NCBI GenBank assembly: GCA_001414345.1
Contig: LLCB01000156.1
Coordinates: 1 to 64,000 of the forward strand
From: Hymenoscyphus infarciens
Taxonomy: Eukaryota > Ascomycota > Leotiomycetes > Helotiales > Helotiaceae
Reading direction: 5' to 3'
Length of the DNA stretch: 64,000 nucleotides
Under the pieces are notes generated by a model. The model was not told where the DNA came from. It was given only the letters and a program-made list of their open reading frames with translations, and made no database searches. Shown here piece after piece: positions 36,014 through 48,200 of this stretch (position 1 is the stretch's first letter; every line of letters starts with the position of its first letter). The position numbers and the translations under genes were made by a program.

Positions 36014-37664
36014 ATGAGCGACGACTCGGCGACGGCAATTGGAGTTCCAGTTCCCAACGAGAAACTGAAGGCGGCGCATGAATGGTCACATCTCAATGGC
36101 AATGGGGCTGTCAGTATAGAAGAAAGGCTGGATCATGGCCGCACAGGGGGGCTTTCGTCTTCCCCAAGGTTTTTATCGAAAAAGGAGAAACGGAAGGATG
36201 ATAGCGCTCTGGGGCTTGTCTGTGGATGGGTTGTTGAGCACCAAATTGGTAGATTTTTATCTTTTGGGCTAGAAGCTCCCCAAAATTAAAAACAGCGGCT
36301 AACTAAGAATGTAGGTCTCGCGGTCAATCTCTTGATGCTCCTTTCTCTTACCCATATGTGTTTCCCCCGTGCCAGACGGCATACCCGCAAATTCTTCGAG
36401 CTTTCCTACTATAACCAGGATTCCGGCGAATACTGCGCAGGATGGAACGATGCTTGGATGGTGCTTTTCTGGATTGTGGTGTTTACGGGACTTCGCGCCG
36501 CCGTGATGGGCTACATCTTGGAACCTTTCGCCAGACGAGGGGGCGTCAAGAAGCAGAGGGGACAGACAAGATTCGCTGAGCAGGCTTGGCTGATTGTATA
36601 CTACTGCGTTTTTTGGCCTCTCGGAATGGTAAGTGGATATCCCCCGTCCATTGGTGGAGTGAAATGCTGATGACAGGCACCAATCAGTACATCCTCATTC
36701 GATCCGATTATTGGCTCAATATGAAGAATCTCTGGACGAATTGGCCGAATCGGGAAATGGGTGGGCTGGAGAAATGGTATATTCTGGTGCAATACGCTTT
36801 CTGGCTTCAGCAGATCATGGTGATAAATATTGAAGAAAGGCGCAAGGATCATTGGCAGATGTTCGCCCATCATATTGTTACGACTGCTTTGATCTTTACC
36901 AGCTATGGGTATCACCAGACCAAGGTTGCCAATTTGATCCTCTGTCTTATGGATGGAGTTGATATCCTTCTTTCTGTAAGTATTACCTATCCTGCCATTT
37001 TTTACAAACCTAACCATATGCCCAGTTGGCAAAATGCTTGAAATACCTCGGTTATACCACTATTTGCGACGTTCTTTTCGGTCTCTTCATGGTAACTTGG
37101 TTCTGCACCCGTCACGTCTGTTATCTCATCACCTGCTATTCCGTCTGGGCAGATATCCCGGCCACCATGGACTACGGTTGCTACAGGGGCCGAAAAGGCT
37201 CAGTAATTGGGCCCTTTCCACCACCCGATCGATTCGGACATCTCTTCCAACCTTTCCGAGACCCAGAAGGCATCGTCTGTTTCAATCACAAGATCAAGTG
37301 GGGTTTCCTCTCCGCCCTCCTTTTCCTACAATGCATCACCATTATGTGGTTTGTGATGATTATCCGCGTCGCACTGCACGTCCTGAAAGGTGGCCCAGCT
37401 CATGAGGTGCGAAGCGATGATGAAGAGGAGGAGGATGAGATTGATGAGAAGACTCCTCTGGTTTTTGTGCACGAGGGGTTGGGCGATGTTGAGCAGCAAC
37501 CTTATGAAGAGGAAGTTGGGGTTGAGGCCATCAATTTGAGGGGGAGGACCTCGGCTGCTTCGAGGTATAGAAAGGGTGCTAGCAGTGCATCGGGTGTCAG
37601 TCTTCCGGGACATAGTGATCGGAAAGAGTTGCTTGGGCGGATTGGCTGTGATAAGGGGATTTGA
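36014..37664 (+). CDS. LAG1: Ceramide synthase (TLC domain, Lag1/Lac1 family)
   Basis: ER membrane acyl-CoA-dependent ceramide synthase that N-acylates sphinganine in sphingolipid synthesis. Four exons: 36014-36248, 36315-36628, 36688-36975 and 37026-37664, with introns of 50-66 bp. Visible are the TRAM/LAG1-type N-terminal region (FPRARRHTRKFFELSYYN), then the TLC domain with the Lag motif. HHIVTTALIFTSYGYHQTKV carries the catalytic-type His-His pair, and LILCLMDGVDILLSLAKCLK carries the two conserved Asp residues. The tail has an acidic run (DDEEEEDEIDEKT), a common phosphorylation-type feature in fungal Lag1. At about 490 residues the length is normal. Filamentous fungi usually have two or three paralogues (BarA, LagA, Lac1-like); which one this is cannot be told here. 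Confidence 0.92.
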
Positions 37665-38870
37665 ATTGAGGGATGACTGGGATTTTTGATGTATAGAGGC
37701 CGTGGATTGGGGCTACGCTACGATAGGCGAAGAGGGTTTCTGTGGGTAATGATGGATCAGGGCTGCGATACTTCCTTGATGAGTTTGAAAAGAGACCTAT
37801 AAAAGCAAGACCTCGAGAGTCGGGTGATCTGGAGTTTGCGGCGTAAGAGGTCTCTTTTTTCCTCTTCTTTCTCTTTTTATGCTGGGAACCATCCCTCTAT
37901 TTTTCACGCTCCCTCCAAGGGGACCGGCTTTTTTGAGATATAAAGCCCCTACCTACCTATAAATGGAATTCTCTCTCACATTCGTGGCTTTGGAAACTTT
38001 TCTTGTTGTGTTTACTACTTTTGGTTGAGCTCTGAATCTGTGTTTTATATGCTCATCTTGTGCCTGCTGGTATGTTTGTTCATCGTCAATACTCTGGGTA
38101 GTGTATCTACTGATTTATCTCCTATCGAAAGAAGACCTGACAGATCGCTGGGAAGTGACGCGATCCTCACAGGAAGAGTTTCGGAACCAGCCGTGTGTTG
38201 GTTGGTTGGTTGGTTGGTAGGGAGGTGTGGAAGTCAAAAGTGAGAGGTGGTCATGTTGTTTGATTGGAGAGCGGGTATTTAGTGTTGAGGGCAATGTTGT
38301 GGTTGTTTTAATTGCGTTCACTTGTCTTGGGGGTATTTGATTGTTTTGTAACTTGGCTTTCATTGGTTGGGATGGGTTTGGATATGAGGGGGGTAGTACA
38401 AGAATAGAGAAGCTTGGGGCGGTTTGGAGCTGGGTTTGGGAGTTTGTCTTTCTCTAGAAGCAATGTGCAACGGTGGAATCATCTCTTTATGCTCTTGGTT
38501 GTTTTTTTTGGGGGGGGGGGGTTCTTTTTTTTGTGGCTGTTTTGGGAAATATTTGGTGACTTGTGACAGAGGCGATAGACAATGAGAATGTGGAAGCTAA
38601 AAGTGTGGTGTGTGAAGACTTGAGGGAGGGAAACAGGGAGGGTTTGGTGAGCGTGTTGAATGTTGAAGGTTGATTGTTGAAGAGGTATCGGGGAGTTGGG
38701 TTCACGTGGTGTTGAAGGGGATATGGTGGATTGAATGGAAGTCTAGATCGGGCCAGATTTCTGGAGGGATAATAGGCGCCGGGCAGGTCAAATGGGTACC
38801 CGGGGGGAGGAACATCCAAGAACTTACACGAAATAACAGTACTAGCTGAAAGATAAACTGGCGAGTATGC
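37665..38870. other. Spacer with simple-sequence tracts
   Basis: No supported gene in 1.2 kb. It holds a (GGTT)n run at 38198-38218 and a T8-G12-T8 type tract at 38501-38533, and is GT-rich overall. The missing 3' half of the OPT transporter should lie here if the gene were complete, and it does not. Confidence 0.55.
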
Positions 38871-40574
38871 TTAGTATCTTGTCTCATTCAACCACCCTCG
38901 TTGATCGAGAATAAGGGAAACGTTGTACGATTTTCCGAAATGGTTATACATCGTGTTAGAGTTGATTAGTAAATCTCCTGTGATATAAGCATTGGTCCAG
39001 TATACCCCTACGATGGCAAACCCTCCCAGGATCATTCCAACAAAGGCGTTTAGAGTGACTTGGTGTGAGATTACCAAAGGATCCATAAAATGGGTGGCAA
39101 AATTCCAGTCGAAGGTGGACAACGGGTTCAAGCCTAGCCCCTTTTTGCTCCCGGGTATAGTAGTGAGGTTGAAGTTGATTGGAGCTATCCACACAATCCA
39201 GTTGAAAAGACTGAGGGCGCCAAATATGTAGTCGGGAAACCTAAAATGATTGCAGAGTTAGCATGATTATAAGTAAAGATAAAAATATCGTACCAAAAGC
39301 AAATGAACATGGCTGCAAAAGCAGCCAAGAAAAAGCGGTATCGAGACATGCTGTAAAGTCTCTTGAAAGGGCCTGGAACTGCATAATTTTCCTCGGCATG
39401 AAGCGAACTATTCAAGGCAATGGTGACAAGTGACGCTGGCCATATACAGTAAGTAGGGTATACTAAAAAGCGTCTGTATAATCCAGCTAGACCACACCCC
39501 ATCAGGTTCGTTGAGAGTGCAAGCAATATTTGATACGCAAATGATTTTGCATAGTTTTGTCCAAAGTGCTGGGGCATCCATTGGACAACAAAGACTGTGA
39601 CATGTTAGCCACCTGCTCTGACATATACCTTCCTCCAATATTTGGGACATACTGAGGTTTCTCGAACTTGGGAGATTCTTTCCAACACTTGCCATGATGG
39701 AAATAAGCATATGCTTCTTCTTGTTGAACTTTCCAAGATTTAAACTGTGGCGAGTACCGAACAAAGTTAAACCTATGTCCGGAAGGAATCTCTCAGCAGC
39801 TTTTCTGACCGGGAAAGCGAGTAGTTGAGTCACAGCAGGGCCCAATGATATGGAAGGTTGTCTGACTCCAAACAACTGGTTGACGAATGCGGTCATGACG
39901 AAGGACAACCCAATGAGCCAAGCACGTATAGTACCAACTGGAGTATCGGGATTATCGTAAGGCTCAACAATGGCGCGGACCTCTTGATAAGGACTGTTGG
40001 TCGTGAGCAGCGAAACTTCGGTCTTTATATCGTGGATGTTGCTTTCGTGTTTCTCCGGTGATTCAATATCTAACCCTAACTACTAGCCCTAACCCTAACC
40101 CTAACCTAAGAGAGGCGGAAGATATTTGAGTTGTTAAGGAATCCTGTCAGCCTGTCCAGTACTCCTGGTGGGAAGTTTGGATCATGTTGATGGCCGTCCA
40201 CAAGCCCTTGGGCAAACTAATATTTCAGAATTAGCTTTGCTCGTTTAAAGTCCAGCCTACAAGATCTGTGAAAACTCACCACGCGGGTTTCTTCTAGAGT
40301 CAAAGTTTTGGCGTGCTCTTGGGCGGCAAGGAGCTTATCTATAGTTGATCCGAGTCGACTAGAAACAAACTTTAGCGACTTGCTTGACCTGGAATCATAA
40401 TGCTGACGCTGCTAATCCTTTGAGTGCTGTCTTGATATCAGGATCGTGAGACTGTATCCCTATTAGCAAACTATATTGTACCCAGTGGCTTGGTTTTCTG
40501 CTCACCAACTCAATTGAAGTCACCGGCTCGATGGCATCTTCTGCAGTCTTCTCCTGTAAGGTTAGTTGTGACAT
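38871..40574 (-). pseudogene. OPT-family oligopeptide transporter, disrupted and truncated
   Basis: Proton-coupled oligopeptide transporters of the OPT family are plasma-membrane proteins of about 750-900 residues with 12-16 helices. Here the N-terminal half is recognisable: MSQLTLQEKTAED, HQHDPNFP, DNPDTPVGTIRAWLIGL, NQLFGVRQPSISLGPAV, NLPSSRN, VVQWMPQHFGQNYAKSF, then FPDYIFGALSLFNWIVW and NAYITGDLLINSNTMYNHFG. Introns can be read at 39651-39594 and near 39292-39243. Three lesions are visible: a telomeric-repeat insert at 40065-40117 with an in-frame stop, a TAA at 38871-38873 after LNETRY where the frame otherwise continues AYSPVYLSAS, and loss of the whole C-terminal half. Exons upstream of 40300 are less certain. 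Confidence 0.82.
40065..40117 (-). repeat. Interstitial telomeric repeat insert in the OPT gene
   Basis: About five (CCCTAA) units on the plus strand, TTAGGG on the coding strand, in two runs separated by CTAGTAG. The 53-bp segment separates codons for NSNIF from SPEKHE, which are adjacent in relatives. It lacks a GT start, its length is not a multiple of three, and it creates an in-frame TAG at 40106-40108. Confidence 0.75.
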
Positions 40575-41716
40575 TGTCACTCAGCCTGCTCTGGCTCTGG
40601 GTTGCTTGCGGAAAAAAGTTACAGTACTGTACGCAATGAGGACTGCTGAGGCCCACTGGGGGTATTCATGAGGTATTCATACCTTCAGTTACTTAACATG
40701 CGTGGGTCTCTATTGAATGAAGATTGCCGACTGTTCACCATTCGGTCCAGTGGCCGTAAATAGGAAGCTTGCCGGTGGGGAGAAATACGGAGGGAAAAGG
40801 GGTGGCGGGGATCGCTAGGTAACCGCCATGGGGGTTATATATAACGCCTTGTGAAAGAACAAACTTCAGCACCTCGAGGCGGGAATAGGGCCTGGTTCAA
40901 AGTGTAGAAATCATCGGAGTGGGCTTAGAACGGAAAAAGTCCGCCGTTTGACAAATATAATCAATATTTTTCTACCATGTTGACTTGGCAGCAACATGAG
41001 GAGTCGTTATCCCCACCCATAATTGACTGCAACGTTAGTTTTCCCCTGGGCGTTGATATATATGCATGTTCTCTGTCTGTTCAGTGTCCACTCCGGTTGG
41101 AAAGAGGCTCGCCAAGGACGTGTCTTTGGTGGGGGGGCTTGGAATTGGCATCCAATACTATCCATATCGTAGAAAGCAGGTCTGTTGTTGTATATAAGAG
41201 TGGGAGACGGGTGCAATATGTAACCGTCGTGTCAAGTTCAAGATGTCGTTGGAGTTGCTGGTGTTGTAGATAAGCACGTATCACCTGACCAATCAGAATC
41301 TATGCGTGAAAAGAAGAAAAGACAGGACATTACGGGAATACCCTCAGGAGGTGGCGTTTTGGCTTAAAGCTTCGCATTGAAATTGTGAGATTGTGACATC
41401 GAGCTAATGTGAAGAAGCGGTTATATGATGTCTTTTCTCCAAAAAGCACGTCTTTGCGATCCAAGCTTTCTACCCCAATATTTTCGGAAGTGGACATTCA
41501 AACCTCTGAACCCGGGATTTGGAAAACATGGCGACATAAACCCCAACCCTACGCGGGAATATCTGCACTGAAAGTGGACGCCTGCTTTGTAGGGCGCAGT
41601 TGTACCTTGATTCCAACGTCGCGTCGTCGCCAGTCCAAGATTCCTTCTCACATCCTCACATTGGAGAAATACCAATCGATAATTCAAAGTCTAGGAGACA
41701 CGTGTTGTACTGCAAC
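40575..41716. other. Region between OPT pseudogene and amidohydrolase
   Basis: 1.1 kb containing the divergent 5' regions of both loci. Frames of about 100 codons at 40977-41284 overlap on both strands and have no domain. A plus-strand frame starting at 41409 is out of phase with the amidohydrolase and looks accidental. Confidence 0.45.
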
Positions 41717-44700
41717 ATGCCTTGGGAATCTAAGGATGGGGACGGTCTTCTCGGGAGGAGTCCTCCCGCATACGAGCAAGTCCAATCTTCAACATGGAGC
41801 CAACGTCTGCTTCCACGGCGCAATATCCGTCACGCTCGTCGCCTGGTATCTCTGGGTCTTCTCATTACGGGTTTATTTTATGTCAACTCTATTGTGAGCT
41901 GGGCCACTTTGTCAACTCGTGCACAAGAAGAGATATTCCTCCAAGGCCTGAAAAAATGTTATGCCGTGCAAGAGCAGGAGAGCATTCAAAAGCAGCAATC
42001 TCGGTCTTTATCAGACAGCTCACTTCCTCTCCGCCTACAGAATCCTCGATGGACTCCCCAAACCGGCCAGAAAACCGCAATCCTCCTCAGAAATGGTACA
42101 CTTTTTGATGGCGAGTCTACATTGGCTAGCCCAGTTGATGTCCTTTTCGAATCGGGACTCATCAAATCCATTACGCCCTCATCGCTTTCCGGCGCGATCT
42201 CCAGCGGGACGGAAATCCTGGATTTGAATGGTGCGTTCATTACGCCTGGACTGGTCGACATGCACTCCCACCACCTTTTGATACCATTCCCTCAAGTGGC
42301 TGGAACACGAGATGTGAATGAGATGCCCAACTTGGGTCCCATTACTACTTTTGTTCGTGCAATTGATGGGTTTAAGGCTTATGATCCTGCGATTACACTT
42401 ATTGCTTCGGGTGGTGTAACAACCTCCCTTGTTTTGCCTGGTTCTGGAAACATTGTGGGGGGTGAGGCATATGTGATTAAGAATTGGTTGAATTCTGGGG
42501 CTGAGGAGCCTGTGGTAGAAGAATTGTTATTGGATCACGGGATACAAGATAATGAAAGAAAGAGGTATTTGAAAATGGCATGTGGGGAGAACCCAAAGGG
42601 AATTTATGGCCACACCAGGATGGGTCTCTCCTGGCTTCTCAGAGAGCACCTCGACAAAGCAAGAAAAATAAGGGAAAGCCAAGATGCTTGGTGCCAGAAT
42701 GCACTAGAGATTGAACACAGCAGCAGCATGTTGCTTGCATTGAAAGATACCAGAATTGCTCAGTTTATTCTACGCGAAGGGAGGCGACCAGAGGAAATTG
42801 TGTTGGATACCACTATTTCCTTACTCAGAGGCGAGTTGAACCTCAATGTTCATTGCTATGAGCCTCAAGACTTTGAACGGGTGCTTGCTGTACTGCACGA
42901 GTTTGGAGTGCATGTGTCTGCGTTCCACCACGCTTTGGAGGCTTGGAGAGTACCGGAGTTGCTCAAACAGTTGGAGGAGTAAGTATTTTTCCATTACTGG
43001 GTCATGAGGGTTTATTCTTATCCACGAATAGACTTCGTTGAGGTAGCTGATATTCATGTAGAAATATTACGATTGCAACTTTTGCAGAAAATGCATTCTT
43101 CAAAAAGGAGGGATATGGAGCGAACCTACATGCGCCAAGAATTCTGGATGACCATGGGATCAAAGTGGCACTGAAATCGGTAGTTATTGATTCTTTTCAC
43201 TGTTTTCCGGAGGGATACAGCCAAATATAAAACCGCTTCCTGACCGTGGTGGGTAGGATCACACCGGAGAGGGCAACTATGCAAAATATCTCATGTAGGT
43301 CGTCTCTAATTTCGATATTTCAGTTCAAATAAAGAACTCTAACCAAGCGCACAGGTATCAAGCCTCCGTCTCTCACTCATTCGGTCTTTCTACGAATAAG
43401 GCACTTCAGTCTGTAACCTCAGTTCCAGCACGCTCAATCCAGCAAAGCCACCGAATTGGCTTTGTGAGACCTGGTTATGATGCTGACCTGGTGATATGGG
43501 ATGACCATCCTCTTCAGGTTGGTGCAACTCCAACACAAGTTTTTGTGGATGGAAGACCCATTCTTGATGAAAACACCGTCTCAAAAATATGGAATGGAAC
43601 CGAAACCTCCCGTCAAGGTGGAGTTGTAGCGCCACAAGCTCGCGAAACTGTCCGCGAAAAGCAGAGACAAGAGGCATGCGAAAGCATAAAATCAAACTCT
43701 TCCAGAATTCTGTTTAATAGCATCAAGAAAATCCTAATAGATGTTGACACTACACCCTCCTCATCTTCAGAACACTCTGTACTCGTAGAGAACGGGCAGA
43801 TTACCTGCGTCAACACGCTAGAAGAATGTTTAGTCTCCCTCAAGGATCAAAGAAACATCACGCGCATCGATCTCAAAAATGGGTACCTAACACCAGGTCT
43901 CATAGCTTTTGGGAATAATCTTGGGATCCAGGCTATTGCCCCTGAACCATCAACCGGTGACAGAAGCACCCATGGGAAGGGGAACGCACTTGATGAGAAA
44001 CACAGTTTGCATTTTGCTAAGTATGGGGTGCATTTGCATGGACGAGCATTTACGAGGGCGAAGGTTGGGGGTGTGAGTTATTTGTCTCTTTCTTTCTAAA
44101 TATGTCATCCCCTTTGTTTGATTTTGAGTCTTGTCATGTCCCGTGTGTTATACATGTTTTGCTTATCCCAAGATTTCTTTAGGTCACCAAAGCCATCACC
44201 GCCCCACTCACTGGAGGTGGCTTCCTGCAAGGAGTGAGTGCAGGATTACGGACTAGCGACGATGTGACGGTTCTCGATGGCGGAATCTGGAAAGACGAGA
44301 TTGCTCTTCATTTCACTATTGGACAAAGTGGAATCGGGGACGACACACCAACAGTAGGATCAGGTATCGAACGACTACGACAGGTCCTCACACAAGGACA
44401 AAACGAAAAGGGTAGTTCCTCGATATATGCTCAAGCGGCAAATGGCTCATTTCCTGTTGTTGTAAATGCAGTAAATGAGGTACAAGGTTTCCCGATATCC
44501 CTCAAACTTTAAGAACTAAAAGATTCCACAGGACGATATAGCTCAATTAATCCTAATAAAACGCGCCTTCCCCTCCACAAACCTCGTAATCTTCGCCGGC
44601 CACGCAGCAGCCCTCGTAGCTCAAGACCTTGCAGCATCCTCCATCCCCGTGATCCTCACCGGAAACCGTGGAGCACCCGATAGCTGGGAAAAACAAGGAA

Positions 44701-45083
44701 CACTTCCCGGACCCCCATTATCAAAGAGTCCCGCACAAGTCTTGTCAGAGGCAGGAGTGCATTTTGCTATCGCAGTGCGGGGAGAATTCAAGATCCATGG
44801 GTTGGCTCAGGAGGCTTGGTGGGCGGGGAAGTTTTCGGGACTGGGGGAGAGGGAAAGTATTGAGCTTGTTTCGGTTAATATTGAGAGGATACTTGGAATT
44901 GAGAGGCAGGCAGGGAAGGATGATGTAGATGGGAATTGGAATGGGGAGAAAGTGGTTTATGAGGGGGATTTTGTTGTATGGGAGGGGAATCCACTCAAAG
45001 GGGAGGGAAGTGTGGTTGTGGCTGTTCAGGATGATGGGAAGGTGGGGGATTGCTGGCCAGATTTTGAGGGTGCGGTGTTGTAA
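41717..45083 (+). CDS. Membrane-anchored amidohydrolase-superfamily protein
   Basis: Metal-dependent hydrolase of the amidohydrolase (imidazolonepropionase/CE9-like) group; substrate unknown. Six exons: 41717-42978, 43062-43179, 43257-43294, 43355-44072, 44183-44479 and 44532-45083. The protein is about 995 residues, long because the fungal form has two amidohydrolase-like halves. The Met at 41717 (MPWESKDG) is preferred: it leaves a short basic cytosolic tail before one signal-anchor helix (RLVSLGLLITGLFYVNSIVS), suggesting a type II membrane protein. An in-frame Met at 41600 is the alternative. Metal-site motifs are GLVDMHSHH (HxH), FHHALEAW, and DHTGEGNYAKY. A composite-domain DADLVIWDDHPL segment follows, and FVVWEGNPL repeats that pattern near the end. 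The family includes secreted or vacuolar enzymes in fungi. No lesion is seen. Confidence 0.85.
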
Positions 45084-45282
45084 GGTAAAAATTGGTGAAT
45101 GAGGATGGAGCTCTGAGGGCCAAGGACTAGAAAAGGATCTAAATCCTTATAAGTAAGTAAGAGAATCAGTCACTTTTCTCAGTCACCTACTTAATTAAGA
45201 ATCATATAAAACAATCTATCTTCTAGTATCTTTATATTACGTAGTCTAAGAGTAGTCTTTTCTATATTATCTAGAGATTTCT
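45084..45282. other. Short AT-rich patch after the amidohydrolase
   Basis: About 200 bp that turns AT-rich after 45120, with RIP-like composition, lying between two genes' 3' ends. It may be a small relic element; no ends can be set. Confidence 0.4.
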
Positions 45283-48200
45283 TTAACTAACTCTCTCTAT
45301 CTCAAAGACAAGCCACCTTGTGTCTGGGTTATCCCAAGCACGTTTGTTTTGGTCGACGCCTAATCCCGCATCGATATTCGCGTTGACCTTCCACTCGCTT
45401 CCTGTTCTCTCCCCAGCCTCTTTCCACATTTTCTTGAAGCTTTCCACATTGTGCTTGTACATCTTGCTTCCAACAGCCATGGTTCCGGGTTCCAAACTAC
45501 CAATCTGTTGTCCCAAAATGAGACACCCCTTTTCAGGCTTCATCAAAGACACAATCCGCTCACAAGCCTTTACTTGGCCTTCCACGTCAAACAAATGCAG
45601 GAAGAGACCAATGTGGATGAAATCCATTTTCCCTTCCAGCTGCTTTAAAGGTAGGTCTAGACAACGAATAAAAGCTACGAATATATTCAGAATATTCACG
45701 ATTTTCTATAGATAAATTACCCTTTAAATTATTTAAGAATAAGGAGAGTTTAGGGTATAAATAGTAGTCGTTTATTTATAAATATTCTATATTCTCTACC
45801 CTTTTAGTATAGTTTCTTACTTATCTAAACATATATGAAAATCCCTTGAAATTATCTACTTTAGTCGCTTTCATTATCTTAATTAGGCTATACTAGGGCG
45901 TTTCTAGGCTAAAAAAGTAGATAAATTAGTTATTAAATAAGGCTATTTCTAAAGTATTACTTATACCAAGCTTAGCTTATAAAATCGCTCTCTAATTACT
46001 CTCTTTTTCTCTACTCTTTTTATCCTCTTAATTAATAGTAACTCTTTAAAACTCTTATAATATATATAGTAGAACTATCTATTACTATATACTATACTCT
46101 AATTACATCTTAACTCTCTAAAAAGAGCCTTTCAACGTCGACTTTAATACTTAGAATAGCTAATAAATCGTATATATAAAGTATAGTATTTAAGTATTAA
46201 AAGGTATTTAACTTCTACTATTCTAGAAGCTATTTCTTATTAGTATTAAAAGTTGTAATATAAGGGTTATTAAGATACTAATTAAAGCCGGTATATAACT
46301 CGTTAAGGCTAGTAGTATTTAAAGTATAAGCTCTTAAAAGGAGATTCTACTAGTAGATAGAGTATCCTAGTAAGTACTCTATAATAAGCTCTATTTAAGT
46401 AATTAGACTATCTTAAGAGTATTAGCGCTTTATATAAAGTCTAATCTAATTAATAATTTAGAGAGCTTAAGAGAGGTTATATTATTATCGAATTAGTATA
46501 TACTTAATACGTAGATTAAGAACGTAGGTAATAAAGTAAATTAATAACTACTCTATTTTAAAAGTCTACTTTTTAAGTGAAATTTTAGTATAATTAAAAG
46601 TGTTACTAAAGTCTTAGAGTATAAGAGTATAAGAAGCCTCTTCTATTATAATATCGTAAATAAGATTAGCTAATCTCTATATAATACTAATATATTTAAG
46701 AAGAGATAGTACCTAGTATAAAACTAAAAATATATAATTATAAAAAGACTCTATATAAAGCTCTATCTACTTATAAAGATCTTACTTATCCTAGGTAGGA
46801 ATAAGAAACTAATATATACTAAAGTCTCTCTTAAATCAAGTAATTATACTCTTTTATTTTTAAGTCTTAAATATTATTAAATAAAGGGAATTCTACTAAG
46901 TATTAATATTAATAGGAATTATCCTTATTTAAGTAATTTAATATTAAGTATCTTAACGTTTATTACTTCTTATAATCTAGAGTATAAGATAGCGTATTTT
47001 TATATAAATTAAAAGAGAGACGTAGTATATAAGAAACTCTCTATTTCTAGATAAATTTTATACTAAGTTTATAACTCTTAAAACCTCTTCTATAGTATAT
47101 TAAGATTAAGTATAAGATTATTATTATAGTAGAACCTAAGCTTCTAGAGAAAGTAGTTATAAAAGGTGTTATTATTAGTAGTATTATCCTTATAAATTAT
47201 AAGTACTTTATATATAATTCTAAGGTTAAAACTTTAACTTTATTACTCTAAAAGCGTTTAATTATCTATCTTATTAAATTATATTATATTAATATTACTA
47301 GAAAAAGAAGTAAAGAAAACATCTACTATTCCCTCTCTAGACTTACTATAAACTATCTTAGTATACTTAACATTTATATAATATCGTTACTAGTTAAGAC
47401 TAATCTAATACCTAATTCCTCTTATAATATACTTATAGTTTTTAAATAACTATCTATTAAAGGTAATAGAGATAGATATATATATTTCTATAAGTAAAAG
47501 CGCTTATTCTTATCTTATTTTATTAAACTTTTACTTAGTAAACTATTAAAGAGTTATATAGCTTTTAAAGAGTAGAAGTTAAGTATTAAAATAATATAAC
47601 TATTTAAAGACTATGTAATTTATAAGAGCAAAAGCTTAGTTTATCTATATAATAAAACGTAGATAAGTATTTATAGTATTAATTCTTAATAGAAGTACTT
47701 AAATAAAGAGTATAATATTTATTATAGTAAGCGCCTCTAGTACTAGCTCTCTCTTATAATATATGTCCTTTATAAACTTATACTTTTTAAATAAATAATT
47801 AATAATATTAGAAGTATTACTATAGTAGTAGGAATTAAGAGAGTTCTAAAAGTAAAACTTATATATCTATTAATAGTTAAAAAGTAGTATTTTCTTACCT
47901 TTTTTAGTATACTTTTCCTAGGAGCTATCTAAGTATATAATATTAAAGTATTTATATATAAAAGTCGTCTTATTATAAGAACGTATAGGCTTTTATTAGA
48001 GAGCTTAGTAGAGAGTAATAGTAGTAGAAATAGTATATTTAAGATATTTATACGCTCTATCTTAAGAGAGCGATTTAGAGTTCTTATCTTAGGTCTCTAG
48101 TAATACTATAAGAGAAGGAGAGGCTAGAGAAGAGGCGTTTAGAGAGGCTTAAAGAGCTTATACTATAGTAGTATCGTTCTTAAAGGAGGTCTAGGACTAG

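Noticed and set aside
40065..40117. Telomeric repeat as an intron of the OPT gene
   Set aside because: The only GT...AG solution inside it is about 36 bp and breaks the flanking frames; the segment as a whole has no GT start.
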